A stretch of DNA of 32,344 bases from Flavobacteriia bacterium (GTDB lineage Bacteria > Bacteroidota > Bacteroidia > Flavobacteriales > Flavobacteriaceae). Positions within the stretch are counted from its first letter, which is position 1. Every line of letters starts with the position of its first letter. Where the stretch lies: NCBI GenBank assembly GCA_030617765.1, contig JAUWUU010000007.1, positions 1-32,344 on the forward strand. The letters are read 5' to 3'. The notes beneath the pieces were generated by a model. That model had not been told where the DNA came from. It saw only the letters and a program-made list of their open reading frames with translations, and searched no databases. Both the position numbers and the translations under genes were made by a program. This document shows, piece after piece, positions 1 through 10,097 of this stretch.

Positions 1-182
1 GAAATTTATAAATCAAAAATAAGAAATCATAAATAATAATTGTACATAAAATAAAAAAATAGTAATATTGCACACCTATTTTATACAGAATAATCTTTCG
101 ATTTACTGGTTATTATTTATTGAAAAAAGAATGAATTCTGGGTATCTAAATGCATGGATTTCTATTTTAAATAAAATGAGTG

Positions 183-256
183 GGGCCCATAGCTCAGTTG
201 GTTAGAGCACCTGACTCATAATCAGGGGGTCGAAGGTTCGAGCCCTTCTGGGTCCA
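183..256 (+). tRNA. tRNA with CAU anticodon (Met or Ile2 class)
   Basis: Acceptor GGGCCCA/TGGGTCC, anticodon stem CCTGA/TCAGG with loop CTCATAA, T arm GAAGG-TTCGAGC-CCTTC. CCA not encoded. Confidence 0.95.
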
Positions 257-465
257 CAAAATTTAATTTTTAAGTTTATTAATAAATTTTTATTGATATT
301 AGAGAAGTTGACAATACATTTAAAAAGTTTTATTATAATGTTAACTATATTATTAAAAATTGATAAAAAGTAAATATTTAAAAAGAAGTTTCTTTTTTTA
401 TGAATCCTTTTTATATATTTGCAACATAATAAAAATATTGCCGTTATAAAGGCAAAGAAAATTAT

Positions 466-648
466 ATGGCTAAAAAATACTCAAAAGCAATTTTATTAAT
501 TTTATTAATAGTTTTTGCTAATAGTGCTTTTGCACAAGGACCTCCTCCTCCTCCTCCTCCAATTACACCAATTGATGGTGGAGTTGTTGCTTTGTTTTTA
601 GCTGGTGCAGCTTATGCAATTAAAAAGATTAGAGATAAGAATAAATAA
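466..648 (+). CDS. Small secreted protein: signal peptide, poly-Pro, C-terminal PIDGG + TM + basic tail (PID-CTERM-like)
   Basis: MAKKYSKAILLILLIVFANSAFAQ signal peptide, GPPPPPPP, ITPIDGG, hydrophobic VVALFLAGAAYAI, KKIRDKNK. Confidence 0.8.
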   Translation: MAKKYSKAILLILLIVFANSAFAQGPPPPPPPITPIDGGVVALFLAGAAYAIKKIRDKNK

Positions 649-650
649 TT

Positions 651-1238
651 TTAACGTTTATTTTGTAGTCTGGCAACATACTTTCCTATCACATCAAATT
701 CTAAGTTGACATAAGTATTTTCTTTTATCATTTGAAAATTTGTATTTTCAAATGTATAAGGTATAATTGCAACGCTAAAAGTTTCTTCTCTTGAATTTAC
801 TACGGTAAGACTAACACCATTAATAGTGATAGAACCTTTTTCTATAGTAATATTATCAAACTCAGGGTTATATTCAAAAGTGTAAAACCAACTTCCGTCA
901 GCTTCTTCAACGCTAGTACACCTTCCTATTTGATCAACATGACCTTGAACAATATGGCCATCTAGCCTGTCATTGAGTCTCATGGCTCTTTCCAAATTTA
1001 TCTTATCACCTATTTTAATATGGCCCAAATTTGTTTTATCAATCGATTCTTTAATGGCCGTTACTGTATGTGTATCATCTTTTTGAGCAATTACTGTTAA
1101 GCAAATACCATTATGTGCCAAACTTTGATCAATTTTTAGTTCGTTTGAAATATTACTTTTTACGGTAATATGCAGGTTTTCTTTGTCCTTAACTAACTTA
1201 ATCACTTCACCAAAACTTTCAATGATCCCTGTAAACAT
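651..1238 (-). CDS. ribE: Riboflavin synthase, alpha subunit
   Basis: MFTGIIESFG N-terminus, two lumazine-binding repeats, NGICLTV and NGVSLTVV motifs. Confidence 0.95.
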   Translation of the reverse strand: MFTGIIESFGEVIKLVKDKENLHITVKSNISNELKIDQSLAHNGICLTVIAQKDDTHTVTAIKESIDKTNLGHIKIGDKINLERAMRLNDRLDGHIVQGHVDQIGRCTSVEEADGSWFYTFEYNPEFDNITIEKGSITINGVSLTVVNSREETFSVAIIPYTFENTNFQMIKENTYVNLEFDVIGKYVARLQNKR

Positions 1239-1328
1239 ATTAATTATTTTTATTGATTAACTTTGTAAAAATTATTTATTAGAAATACTAATTTTAAGAT
1301 TCAAATTTAATAATAAAAAAATGGTTGG

Positions 1329-2387
1329 ATGAATAAATCAGACAAAATAAGAGTAGGAATTTCAATAGGAGATTTAAATGGAATAGGACTTGAAGTTATA
1401 TTAAAAACTTTTGGAGACAATAGGGTTTTAGAACTCTGTACACCAATAATTTTTGGTTCCAACAAAATTGTTAGTTATCATAAAAAAGCATTGGATATAA
1501 AAACTCCGATTAATGGAATAGAACAAATTCAAAAAGCTTTAGATAATAAATTAAACTTAGTGAATGTTTGGAGAGAAAATGTAGTAATTGAATTGGGGAA
1601 AGCGACAGAAATTTCTGGAAAATATGCATTTAAATCTCTAGAACAAGCAACAAATGCACTAAAAAAAGGATATATTGATGTTTTAATTACCGCTCCAATA
1701 AATAAACATAATATTCAATCGGACCGTTTTAATTTTAAAGGACATACTGAATATCTTGAGGCAAATCTATCAGGTGATAGCTTAATGATCTTACTTACAG
1801 ATGAGATTAAATTAGGATTGATTACAGGTCATATATCAATTAAAGATGTTGCCAAAACCATAACGCCTGAGCTTATCCGAAAAAAAGCTGAAATCATGTG
1901 CCAGTCATTAATACAAGATTTCAATATTGAAAAGCCAAAAATTGCAATATTAGGATTAAATCCACATTGTGGTGATAAAGGTGTTATAGGAACTGAAGAT
2001 GATGAAATAGTAAAGCCAATTATTGAAGAAATTCAAAAATCAGGTAAATTAGTGTATGGACCTTACGCTGCTGATAGTTTTTTTGGATCACAATCGTATA
2101 AAAATTTTGATGGTGTTTTAGCGATGTATCACGATCAAGGTTTAGGGCCATTTAAAACAATGTCTTTTGGTAAAGGAGTAAATTTCACTGCGGGCTTAAA
2201 CAAAATAAGAACTTCACCAGATCACGGTACCGCTTTTGAAATTGCAGGTAAGAATATTGCAAATCACAATTCGTTTATGGAGGCTGTTTTTACGGCGATT
2301 GACATTTTTAGAAAAAGAAAATTATACGATGAGTTAATAGAAAACCAGTTAAAAAGCAATAAAGGTCAACAATCCATAAAAAACTAA
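1329..2387 (+). CDS. pdxA: 4-hydroxythreonine-4-phosphate dehydrogenase
   Basis: GDLNGIGLEV, TAPINKHNI, GHTEYLE, LGLNPHCGD, MYHDQGLGPFK, RTSPDHGTAFEIAGK motifs. Confidence 0.96.
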   Translation: MNKSDKIRVGISIGDLNGIGLEVILKTFGDNRVLELCTPIIFGSNKIVSYHKKALDIKTPINGIEQIQKALDNKLNLVNVWRENVVIELGKATEISGKYAFKSLEQATNALKKGYIDVLITAPINKHNIQSDRFNFKGHTEYLEANLSGDSLMILLTDEIKLGLITGHISIKDVAKTITPELIRKKAEIMCQSLIQDFNIEKPKIAILGLNPHCGDKGVIGTEDDEIVKPIIEEIQKSGKLVYGPYAADSFFGSQSYKNFDGVLAMYHDQGLGPFKTMSFGKGVNFTAGLNKIRTSPDHGTAFEIAGKNIANHNSFMEAVFTAIDIFRKRKLYDELIENQLKSNKGQQSIKN

Positions 2388-2419
2388 AAAACTAATTTTT
2401 ATTATAAAGGATATTTTTT

Positions 2420-2427
2420 TACCTTTG
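2420..2427 (+). promoter_or_regulatory. Candidate Bacteroidota -7 box (TACCTTTG) upstream of the DUF177-rpmF pair
   Basis: Matches TAnnTTTG and lies about 20 nt before the ATG at 2446; no clear -33 TTTG seen. Confidence 0.45.
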
Positions 2428-2445
2428 CGCGCTTAAATTATTTTT

Positions 2446-2985
2446 ATGATGGGACCGTTAAAAGAATACAATATTTCTTTTACTGGCTTAAAACCAGGAG
2501 AACATCATTTTAAATATTTAATTAACAAGGAGTTCTTTGAAGCTTTTAACTATGATGATTTTTTAGATTCTAATGTAAATATTATATTAGTTTTTATTAA
2601 AAAAAGCACTTTATTTGAATTACATTTTAAAGCAAAAGGTAATGTTAAAGTAGTTTGCGATATCTCTAATGAGCCATATGATCAACCAATTCAAGGTGAT
2701 TTGGATACAGTTATTAAATTTGGCGATGAGTTTAATAATGATAATGAGGATTTAATAATTATTCCTTTTAGTGAACATCAAATAAATGTTGCTCAATTTA
2801 TATTTGAAATGATTGTATTATCTGTACCGAGTAAAAGGATTCATCCCGGAATTGAAGATGGTACGTTACAGTCAGATATTTTAGAAAAGTTAAAAGATTT
2901 ACAACCAGGGAAAAGTAAAGAAAATGATAAGATTGACCCAAGATGGGAAGATTTAAAAAAGTTAATAACAAATAAAAAACCATAG
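2446..2985 (+). CDS. DUF177/YceD family protein
   Basis: Position directly upstream of rpm[15 protein letters not shown] and [10 protein letters not shown] motif near the C-terminus. Confidence 0.85.
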   Translation: MMGPLKEYNISFTGLKPGEHHFKYLINKEFFEAFNYDDFLDSNVNIILVFIKKSTLFELHFKAKGNVKVVCDISNEPYDQPIQGDLDTVIKFGDEFNNDNEDLIIIPFSEHQINVAQFIFEMIVLSVPSKRIHPGIEDGTLQSDILEKLKDLQPGKSKENDKIDPRWEDLKKLITNKKP

Positions 2986-2987
2986 TA

Positions 2988-3182
2988 ATGGCACATCCTA
3001 AAAGAAAAATCTCCAAGCAGAGAAGAGATAAAAGAAGAACACATTATAAGGCAGTTGCTCCGCAAATTGCTAAAGACCCTACAACCGGTGAAGCTCATTT
3101 ATTTCATAGAGCTCATTGGTATGAAGGAAAATTGTACTACAGAGGTCAAATAATGATTGATACTGAAGAAAATATGGCTTAA
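2988..3182 (+). CDS. rpmF: 50S ribosomal protein L32
   Basis: [20 protein letters not shown]-terminus. Confidence 0.97.
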   Translation: MAHPKRKISKQRRDKRRTHYKAVAPQIAKDPTTGEAHLFHRAHWYEGKLYYRGQIMIDTEENMA

Positions 3183-3194
3183 TCAAAAAGCTTG

Positions 3195-3240
3195 AAAAAC
3201 ATAAAAAAACCCTCTTTTTTGAGGGTTTTTTTATGTTTTT
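3195..3240. terminator. Strong hairpin terminator after rpmF
   Basis: Perfect 20-bp inverted repeat AAAAACATAAAAAAACCCTC / GAGGGTTTTTTTATGTTTTT with a T6 loop. Confidence 0.9.
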
Positions 3241-3373
3241 GTGTTAAAAATTGATAAAAAATGAGTTTTTTGAGCTATATCAATAATATATTTCTTTACT
3301 TTGAAAACTGTTTTTTTAAATTTTTGATTTTTTATTATTTTCTTTTTTTTAATGACAATTAGAGGTTTTAATT

Positions 3374-4369
3374 ATGAATAAAATTACTGCAGCAATAACA
3401 GCCGTAGGGAAATATGTTCCGGAATACATTTTAACTAACAAAGAGTTAGAAAAAATGGTAGATACAAATGATGAATGGATTATAACAAGAACCGGAATAA
3501 AAGAAAGAAGAATTTTAAAAGGTGAGAATAAAGGCTCATCATTTTTAGCAATACAAGCTGCAAAAGATCTTTTGTCAAAAACGGACCTAAATCCAAAAGA
3601 AATTGAACTGGTTATTGTGGCTACTGCAACCCCTGATATGCAAGCTGCATCAACGTCAGCTTTTGTAGCTTCAGAAATTGGAGCAACAGAGGCTTTTTCA
3701 TTTGACCTAGAGTCGGCATGCTCCAGTTTTTTATACGGAATATCAGTAGCTTCCAGTTATATTGAATCCGGAAAGTACAATAAGGTATTATTGATTGGTG
3801 CCGATAAGAACTCATCGATGATTGATTACACGGATAGAACAACATGTATTATATTTGGAGATGGAGCCGGTGCTGTTTTATTTGAACCAAACGAAGAAGG
3901 TTTAGGATTATTAGATGAAATATTAAAAAGTGATGGTTCAGGAAGACAATTTTTAAAAGTTGAGGCAGGAGGGTCAGTTCTTTCGGCAAGTAAAGAAACA
4001 GTAGATAATAAAATGCATTTTGTAAAACAAGATGGAAAATCTGTGTTTAAAAATGCGGTTTTTAATATGGCTGATGTTTGTGAAAAAATAATTCAAAAGA
4101 ACAATCTAACCAATGAAAATGTAGCTTGGCTTGCGGCACATCAAGCTAATAAAAGAATTGTTGAAGCTACCTCAAAAAGGATAAAACTGGATGATTCAAA
4201 AGTAATGATGAATATTCAAAAATACGGAAATACTACCTCGGCTACTTTACCATTATTATTAGCCGATTATGAAAGTCAACTAAAAAAAGGAGATATTATA
4301 ATATTTTCGACTTTTGGAGGAGGATTTTCATGGGGAGCAATTTATTATAAATGGGCATATGATTCATAA
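3374..4369 (+). CDS. fabH: 3-oxoacyl-ACP synthase III (KAS III)
   Basis: TRTGIKERR, DLESACSSFLYG active-site Cys, WLAAHQANKRI, YGNTTSATLPLLL. Confidence 0.96.
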   Translation: MNKITAAITAVGKYVPEYILTNKELEKMVDTNDEWIITRTGIKERRILKGENKGSSFLAIQAAKDLLSKTDLNPKEIELVIVATATPDMQAASTSAFVASEIGATEAFSFDLESACSSFLYGISVASSYIESGKYNKVLLIGADKNSSMIDYTDRTTCIIFGDGAGAVLFEPNEEGLGLLDEILKSDGSGRQFLKVEAGGSVLSASKETVDNKMHFVKQDGKSVFKNAVFNMADVCEKIIQKNNLTNENVAWLAAHQANKRIVEATSKRIKLDDSKVMMNIQKYGNTTSATLPLLLADYESQLKKGDIIIFSTFGGGFSWGAIYYKWAYDS

Positions 4370-4391
4370 AAAACAAAATAAATATAGTATT

Positions 4392-4865
4392 ATGGAATTA
4401 AAAGAAATTCAAAATCTGATTAAATTCGTTGCAAAATCAGGTGCCAACGAGGTGAAATTAGAAACGAAAGATTTTAAAATTACCATTAAAACAGGTAAAG
4501 GAGAAACAGTAACGTCTTTTGTTCAGCAAGTTCCGGCAGCACCAGCTCAAGTAGTACCTCAGGCTGTTCCTGTTGTGGAACAACAAGCTGAGTCTGTTAA
4601 AGAAAAAACAGAGGAAGAGAGTTCATATATTGAATTAAAATCTCCTATCATCGGTACATTTTATCGCAAACCATCACCTGATAAACCACCATTTATTAAA
4701 GTTGGTGATATTGTTGAAGTAGGTGATACTGTATGTATTATTGAGGCGATGAAATTATTTAATGAAGTTGAGTCTGAAATTTCAGGAAAAATTGTAAAGA
4801 TCCTGGTTGATGATTCTTCACCAGTTGAATTTGACCAACCTCTATATTTAGTAGACCCGTCATAG
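4392..4865 (+). CDS. accB: Acetyl-CoA carboxylase biotin carboxyl carrier protein
   Basis: MELKEIQNLIKFVAKSG start; biotinylation motif EAMKLFNEVE. The ORF-track start at 4314 overlaps fabH; ATG at 4392 preferred. Confidence 0.95.
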   Translation: MELKEIQNLIKFVAKSGANEVKLETKDFKITIKTGKGETVTSFVQQVPAAPAQVVPQAVPVVEQQAESVKEKTEEESSYIELKSPIIGTFYRKPSPDKPPFIKVGDIVEVGDTVCIIEAMKLFNEVESEISGKIVKILVDDSSPVEFDQPLYLVDPS

Positions 4866-4947
4866 AACAAATTACTTAATATCAGTTAATTAATTTTGTA
4901 GAGAGAGATTTTTTTGGTTTTATATCAATTAATAATTATTGAAAATT

Positions 4948-6297
4948 ATGTTTAAAAAAATATTAATTGCCAATAGAGGTGAAATTGCGCTTCGAATAAT
5001 TAGAACCTGTAAAGAAATGGGTATTAGTTCGGTAGCGGTATATTCAACTGTTGATAAAGAAAGCTTACACGTTAAATTTGCAGATGAAGCAGTTTGTATA
5101 GGTCCGGCATCAAGTAATGATTCGTATTTAAAAATGTCGAATATTATTGCAGCTGCTGAAATTACAAATGCTGATGCAATACATCCTGGTTATGGATTTT
5201 TAGCAGAAAACGCTAGGTTTTCTAAAATATGTGAAGAGCATGGTATAAAATTTATTGGTGCTTCGGCTGAGATGATCAATAAAATGGGAGATAAAGCTTC
5301 TGCTATAAAGACTATGAGAGATGCAAATGTTCCAACGATTCCAGGATCGGAAGGAATAATCGAATCATTTTCAGAAGCAGTAGAAATCGCAGATAATATA
5401 AAATATCCTGTTATGTTAAAAGCCACTGCTGGAGGTGGTGGTAAAGGAATGCGCGCTGTATGGAAACCTGAAGATCTGCAAAAGGCTTGGGATTCTGCAA
5501 GAGCTGAAGCAAAAGCTGCTTTTGGTAATGATGAAATGTATTTAGAAAAATTAATTGAAGAACCACATCATATCGAGATCCAAATTATTGGGGATTCAAC
5601 CGGAAAAGCTTGTCATTTATCTGAAAGAGATTGTTCAATACAACGTCGTCATCAAAAACTTACAGAAGAAACACCATCCCCTTTTATTACGAATACATTG
5701 CGTAAAAAAATGGGTGAGGCAGCGATAAAAGCTTCTGAATACATTGAATATGAAGGAGTAGGAACAGTAGAATTTTTGGTTGACAAGAATAAGAATTTTT
5801 ATTTTATGGAAATGAATACTCGTATTCAGGTTGAGCACCCAATTACAGAACAAGTGATTGGTAACTTTGATTTGATTCGCGAACAAATTAAGATTGCAGC
5901 TGGAATACCTATAGTTGGAACTAATTATTTTCCAAGTCAACATTCTATTGAATGTAGAATTAATGCAGAAGATCCTTTTAATGATTTTAGACCTTCGCCA
6001 GGTGTGATTACTACATTCCATGCGCCGGGTGGACATGGGGTGAGGATTGATACACATGTTTATGATAGTTATATCATTCCACCTTATTATGATTCAATGA
6101 TAGCTAAGTTGATAGTTACTGCTCAAACTCGAGAAGAAGCTATTAGTAAAATGAAAAGAGCACTATCTGAATTTATCATTGAAGGTATAAAAACTACCAT
6201 ACCTTTTCATATGCAGTTAATGGATAATCCAGACTATGTTGCAGGAAATTATACTACGAAATTTATGGAAGATTTTGTATTGGAACCTGAAGAATAG
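4948..6297 (+). CDS. accC: Acetyl-CoA carboxylase biotin carboxylase subunit
   Basis: [63 protein letters not shown] at 4948 chosen over the TTG at 4939. Confidence 0.97.
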   Translation: MFKKILIANRGEIALRIIRTCKEMGISSVAVYSTVDKESLHVKFADEAVCIGPASSNDSYLKMSNIIAAAEITNADAIHPGYGFLAENARFSKICEEHGIKFIGASAEMINKMGDKASAIKTMRDANVPTIPGSEGIIESFSEAVEIADNIKYPVMLKATAGGGGKGMRAVWKPEDLQKAWDSARAEAKAAFGNDEMYLEKLIEEPHHIEIQIIGDSTGKACHLSERDCSIQRRHQKLTEETPSPFITNTLRKKMGEAAIKASEYIEYEGVGTVEFLVDKNKNFYFMEMNTRIQVEHPITEQVIGNFDLIREQIKIAAGIPIVGTNYFPSQHSIECRINAEDPFNDFRPSPGVITTFHAPGGHGVRIDTHVYDSYIIPPYYDSMIAKLIVTAQTREEAISKMKRALSEFIIEGIKTTIPFHMQLMDNPDYVAGNYTTKFMEDFVLEPEE

Positions 6298-6319
6298 GTT
6301 TTAAATAAATATACTTATG

Positions 6320-6355
6320 ATAAAGGATATGATTTTTCATATCCTTTATTTTTTT
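6320..6355 (+). terminator. Rho-independent terminator after accC
   Basis: ATAAAGGATATGA-TTTT-TCATATCCTTTAT 13-bp stem followed by a T run. Confidence 0.9.
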
Positions 6356-6381
6356 AATTTTACTTTTAAATTTTGATCACA

Positions 6382-6846
6382 ATGAAAAAAGAGAATTTTA
6401 GTATAGATGGTATAGATAAAATTATTTTAAAAAGTTTGATGCAGGATGCACGAACACCTATTTTGAGTATAGCTCGAGAAGTAGGAATTTCGGGTGCTGC
6501 AATTCATCAACGTTTGCGTAAGTTAGAAGTATCCGGACTAATCTCTGGTTCAAAATTCATTCTCAATCCAAAAGTTCTCGGTTTTAAAACCTTGGCATTT
6601 GTTGGTATTTTTTTAGATAGCTCAAGTAAATTTAAAGAAGCAATAAACAGGTTAAAAGAAATTGATGAGGTTATTGAAAGTCATTACACAACAGGTAATT
6701 ACGCAATTTTTGTTAAAATACTTTGCAAAGATAATGAGCACTTAATGCAAGTTTTAAACCGAAGTATTCAAAATATTAAACGTGTTTCAAGAACCGAAAC
6801 ATTTATATCTTTAGAACAACAAATCGACAGACAATTAAAAATTTAA
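6382..6846 (+). CDS. Lrp/AsnC family transcriptional regulator
   Basis: N-terminal HTH (DKIILKSLMQDARTPILSIAREVGISGAAIHQRLRKLEVSGLI) plus RAM-like ligand domain. ATG at 6382 has A at -3 and -6. Confidence 0.93.
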   Translation: MKKENFSIDGIDKIILKSLMQDARTPILSIAREVGISGAAIHQRLRKLEVSGLISGSKFILNPKVLGFKTLAFVGIFLDSSSKFKEAINRLKEIDEVIESHYTTGNYAIFVKILCKDNEHLMQVLNRSIQNIKRVSRTETFISLEQQIDRQLKI

Positions 6847-6851
6847 TACAA

Positions 6852-7529
6852 TTAGCTTCTGCTGCTATAAATATTTAGATAATACAATAATGTAACTAAT
6901 GAACTTAATGCAGCTACCAGGTATGTTCTTGCAGCCCATTTAAGTGCATCCTTTGCAGCACCATGTTCTTTGTCGGTCAACATATTTTTATTTTCAAGCC
7001 AAGCCAGGGCTCTATTACTTGCATCATATTCTACAGGAAGTGTTACAAAAGTAAACACGACTGTAGCTGCAAAAAATATAATTCCGGCAAGTAGAAGTTG
7101 AGGAAAAGAATTTACTGTAAATATACCTGCAATCAGTAAAAATGAAGCCAATTTAGATGAGATTCCAACAGTTGGTACTAATTTTGAACGTAATTGAAGC
7201 CATGGATAAGCGGTAGCATGTTGTACGGCATGTCCACATTCATGAGCGGCAACAGCTGCTGCTGAAGCATTTTGCTGATTATAAACTACCTCACTTAAAT
7301 TTACAGTTTTTGTTTTTGGATTGTAATGATCGGTTAATGAGCCTTTTGTAGAAACTACTTTAACATCATGGATATTATTATCTGCTAACATTTTTTCAGC
7401 AATTTCTTTACCACTTAAACCATTTTGTAAGTGTAAACGAGAATAACGTTTAAATTTTCTTTTTAATTGGTATTGCACATACATTCCAATTCCACCAATC
7501 ACTAAAATTAACAAATAAGCACCAGACAT
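6852..7529 (-). CDS. Membrane zinc metallopeptidase (YugP-like)
   Basis: VAAHECGHAVQHA (HExxH), DHYNPKTKTVNLSE, EYDASNRAL, multiple TM segments. Confidence 0.9.
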   Translation of the reverse strand: MSGAYLLILVIGGIGMYVQYQLKRKFKRYSRLHLQNGLSGKEIAEKMLADNNIHDVKVVSTKGSLTDHYNPKTKTVNLSEVVYNQQNASAAAVAAHECGHAVQHATAYPWLQLRSKLVPTVGISSKLASFLLIAGIFTVNSFPQLLLAGIIFFAATVVFTFVTLPVEYDASNRALAWLENKNMLTDKEHGAAKDALKWAARTYLVAALSSLVTLLYYLNIYSSRS

Positions 7530-7612
7530 ATTTTTATTTATTTAAGTTTTAAAAAATGTTTTCATTAAATTGTAATAAATTTACATCTTAAAATTATTCC
7601 AAAGTAATTCAT

Positions 7613-8644
7613 ATGGCAAATGTACCAAATATTCTTTTAATTTATACAGGTGGCACGATAGGTATGATTAAAGATTATAAAAGCAATGCATTAAAAGCAT
7701 TTGATTTTAAGCAAATCAAAGAAAAAATACCAGAATTAAAATTGCTCGATTGCCAGGTAAAGACAATGGCTTTTGATAAGCCCATTGATTCATCAAACAT
7801 GAGTCCAAAATATTGGGTCCAAATTGTAGACATCATTGAAAATAATTATGATAAATTTGATGGTTTTGTGATTCTAAGTGGTACGGACACCATGTCATAT
7901 ACAGCATCAGCGATAAGCTTTATGCTCGAAAATTTAAGCAAACCTGTAATTTTTACAGGATCGCAATTGCCCATAGGTGATTTGCGCACCGATGCAAAAG
8001 AAAATTTGATTACAGCAATTCAAATTGCTGGTACACAAGTTAATAATAAACCTAAAATAGTAGAGGTTTGTTTGTATTTTGAGTATAAATTGTACAGGGC
8101 AAATCGCACAACAAAAGTTAGTGCCAACCAATTTGAAGCTTTTCATTCACATAATTTCCCACTTTTAGGCGAAAGCGGTGTTCATTTAACTTTTAATGAA
8201 GCATTATTACACAAGGCTAATCCTAATAAAAGATTAATTGTTAGAAAAAGGATAGAAGATAATATAGTGATATTAAAATTGTTTCCTGGAATTACTAAGC
8301 AAGTTGTGAAAAGCATTTTAAATATACCAGATATAAAAGGTGTGTTAATGGAAACCTATGGTTCAGGAAATGCACCAACTGATAAATGGTTTATAGATCT
8401 GTTGAAATTAACTCTTAATAATAAGATTCCCATAGTAAATGTAACTCAATGTATAAACGGGAGTGTTCAATTGGGTTTTTATGAAACAAGTAGTATTTTG
8501 AAGGAAATTGGTATTATAAGCGGTAAAGATATTACTACAGAGTCAGCTATTGCAAAAATGAAATATTTATTGGGAGAAGGTATATTGTTTAAAGATTTTA
8601 AGGTATTATTTGAAAAACCACTACGAGGTGAGATGAGTTATTAA
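7613..8644 (+). CDS. Type I asparaginase
   Basis: ILLIYTGGTIGMI, VILSGTDTMSYTASAISFML, FTGSQLPIGDLRTDAKENL. Confidence 0.95.
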   Translation: MANVPNILLIYTGGTIGMIKDYKSNALKAFDFKQIKEKIPELKLLDCQVKTMAFDKPIDSSNMSPKYWVQIVDIIENNYDKFDGFVILSGTDTMSYTASAISFMLENLSKPVIFTGSQLPIGDLRTDAKENLITAIQIAGTQVNNKPKIVEVCLYFEYKLYRANRTTKVSANQFEAFHSHNFPLLGESGVHLTFNEALLHKANPNKRLIVRKRIEDNIVILKLFPGITKQVVKSILNIPDIKGVLMETYGSGNAPTDKWFIDLLKLTLNNKIPIVNVTQCINGSVQLGFYETSSILKEIGIISGKDITTESAIAKMKYLLGEGILFKDFKVLFEKPLRGEMSY

Positions 8645-8728
8645 CAAAAATGTTAATTTTTTTTGCATTAATTTTTTCAAACAAATTTTTTTTTGTTACT
8701 TGCCATTGAATTATTAAAAAACACTTAA

Positions 8729-8815
8729 GGAGAGGTGGCCGAGCGGCTTAAGGCGCACGCTTGGAAAGCGTGTTTATAAGAGATTGTAACAAGGGTTCGA
8801 ATCCCTTTCTCTCCG
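8729..8815 (+). tRNA. tRNA-Ser (GGA)
   Basis: Acceptor GGAGAGG/TCTCTCC, anticodon stem CACGC/GCGTG with loop TTGGAAA, long variable arm, GGTTCGAATCC T arm. Confidence 0.96.
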
Positions 8816-8889
8816 CAGAATGTGTTTTATAAGATAAAAATTTATATCTTTAACCCGTTAACTAAATTATAATATAAAGATTTACAAAA

Positions 8890-9612
8890 ATGAAAAAATT
8901 ATTTACTACACTGACAATTACAGGCTTGATGGTATTAAGTTCAGCACAAAGCATTTATGCACAAGCTGAGCCTGTTCTTGAAGAAAAAACTTTTCACCAA
9001 ATTCTAAAACAACGTTTTATTGAAGGTGGTCCATTTTTTATGGGAATTGTACTGGTAACATTAATCTTAGGTTTAGCTATTGCTATTGAAAGAATTATTT
9101 ATCTGAATATGGCTACTACTAATACTGATAAATTAGTGGGTGATGTAGAAGAAGCTTTAAATAGCGGTGGAGTAGAAGCTGCAAAAGAAGTATGTAGAAA
9201 TACAAAAGGGCCAGTTGCCTCAATTTTCTACCAAGGATTAGATAGAATGGACGAAGGTGTAGAAGCAGCAGAAAAAGCTGTTGTTGCTTATGGTGGTGTT
9301 CAAATGGGATTGTTAGAGAAAAACACTTCATGGTTAGCATTATTTATCGCTCTAGCACCAATGCTTGGTTTCATGGGAACAGTAATTGGTATGATTAGTG
9401 CATTTGACTCTATTGAAGCAGCAGGTGATATTTCACCAACTGTTGTAGCAGGAGGTATTAAAGTGGCATTATTAACAACAGTATTTGGTTTGGTTGTGGC
9501 AATTATTCTTCAAATTTTTTACAATTACATTATTTCTAAAATAGATGGTATTGTAAACAGTATGGAAGACGCTTCAATTAAATTAGTTGATCTTTTGATC
9601 AGAAATAAATAA
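8890..9612 (+). CDS. MotA/TolQ/ExbB proton channel family protein
   Basis: N-terminal signal-like segment; ALAPMLGFMGTVIGMISAF and GGIKVALLTTVFGLVVAI motifs. Confidence 0.95.
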   Translation: MKKLFTTLTITGLMVLSSAQSIYAQAEPVLEEKTFHQILKQRFIEGGPFFMGIVLVTLILGLAIAIERIIYLNMATTNTDKLVGDVEEALNSGGVEAAKEVCRNTKGPVASIFYQGLDRMDEGVEAAEKAVVAYGGVQMGLLEKNTSWLALFIALAPMLGFMGTVIGMISAFDSIEAAGDISPTVVAGGIKVALLTTVFGLVVAIILQIFYNYIISKIDGIVNSMEDASIKLVDLLIRNK

Positions 9613-9619
9613 AAATATT

Positions 9620-10093
9620 ATGAATAGTAAGTTATCAAAAATATTATCATTAGTTGCAGGTGCGATTGGTATTATTGCAGTCTTCTTTTTGGTAAGAATA
9701 ATCATGGTAGGAGATGATGCATTTGATGCAGTTAATCCTGATGCTGCCAGTTTACAAGGCAGTATTATTTCACCATATATATCATTTGCTTTAGCATTGT
9801 TATATATTACTGCTGGTTTAGCAGTTGTATTCTCATTGTGGAATTTGATCAGACACCCAAAAGCATTGAAGAAAGCTTTATTTTCTGTCGGGGCTTTAGC
9901 AGTTTTATTGTTAGTGGCTTATTTTCTTTCACCAGATAATGCAGTAACAGATGCTACAGGTACTAAAATATTAATAGAACAAGGCTCTATTTCAAAATGG
10001 TCTAGCACAGGCATATGGTATGCAGTAATATTAGGAGGAATAGGACTAGCTTTCTTTCTAGTAGATTTTGTTAAAGGAATTGTAAAAACTTAG
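9620..10093 (+). CDS. Multi-pass membrane protein of the ExbB-ExbD operon, unknown function
   Basis: Four or so hydrophobic segments; tightly packed between exbB-like and exbD-like genes. Confidence 0.8.
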   Translation: MNSKLSKILSLVAGAIGIIAVFFLVRIIMVGDDAFDAVNPDAASLQGSIISPYISFALALLYITAGLAVVFSLWNLIRHPKALKKALFSVGALAVLLLVAYFLSPDNAVTDATGTKILIEQGSISKWSSTGIWYAVILGGIGLAFFLVDFVKGIVKT

Positions 10094-10097
10094 AATT

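Noticed and set aside
543-563. CCT microsatellite as a phase-variable switch
   Set aside because: The 3-nt unit changes length in frame and cannot switch the ORF off; at most it varies proline number.
2798-3098. Two overlapping minus-strand ORFs opposite the DUF177/rpmF junction
   Set aside because: Antisense to well-supported genes, no recognisable domain; typical AT-rich spurious ORFs.
5635-6057. 140-aa minus-strand ORF inside accC
   Set aside because: Fully antisense to a strongly conserved gene; Cys/His/Ser-rich composition typical of antisense translation.
7645-7665. GGTGGCAC as part of a sigma-54 promoter near rpoN's genome context
   Set aside because: Lies inside the asparaginase coding sequence (TGGTIG motif) and lacks a correctly spaced -12 GC element.
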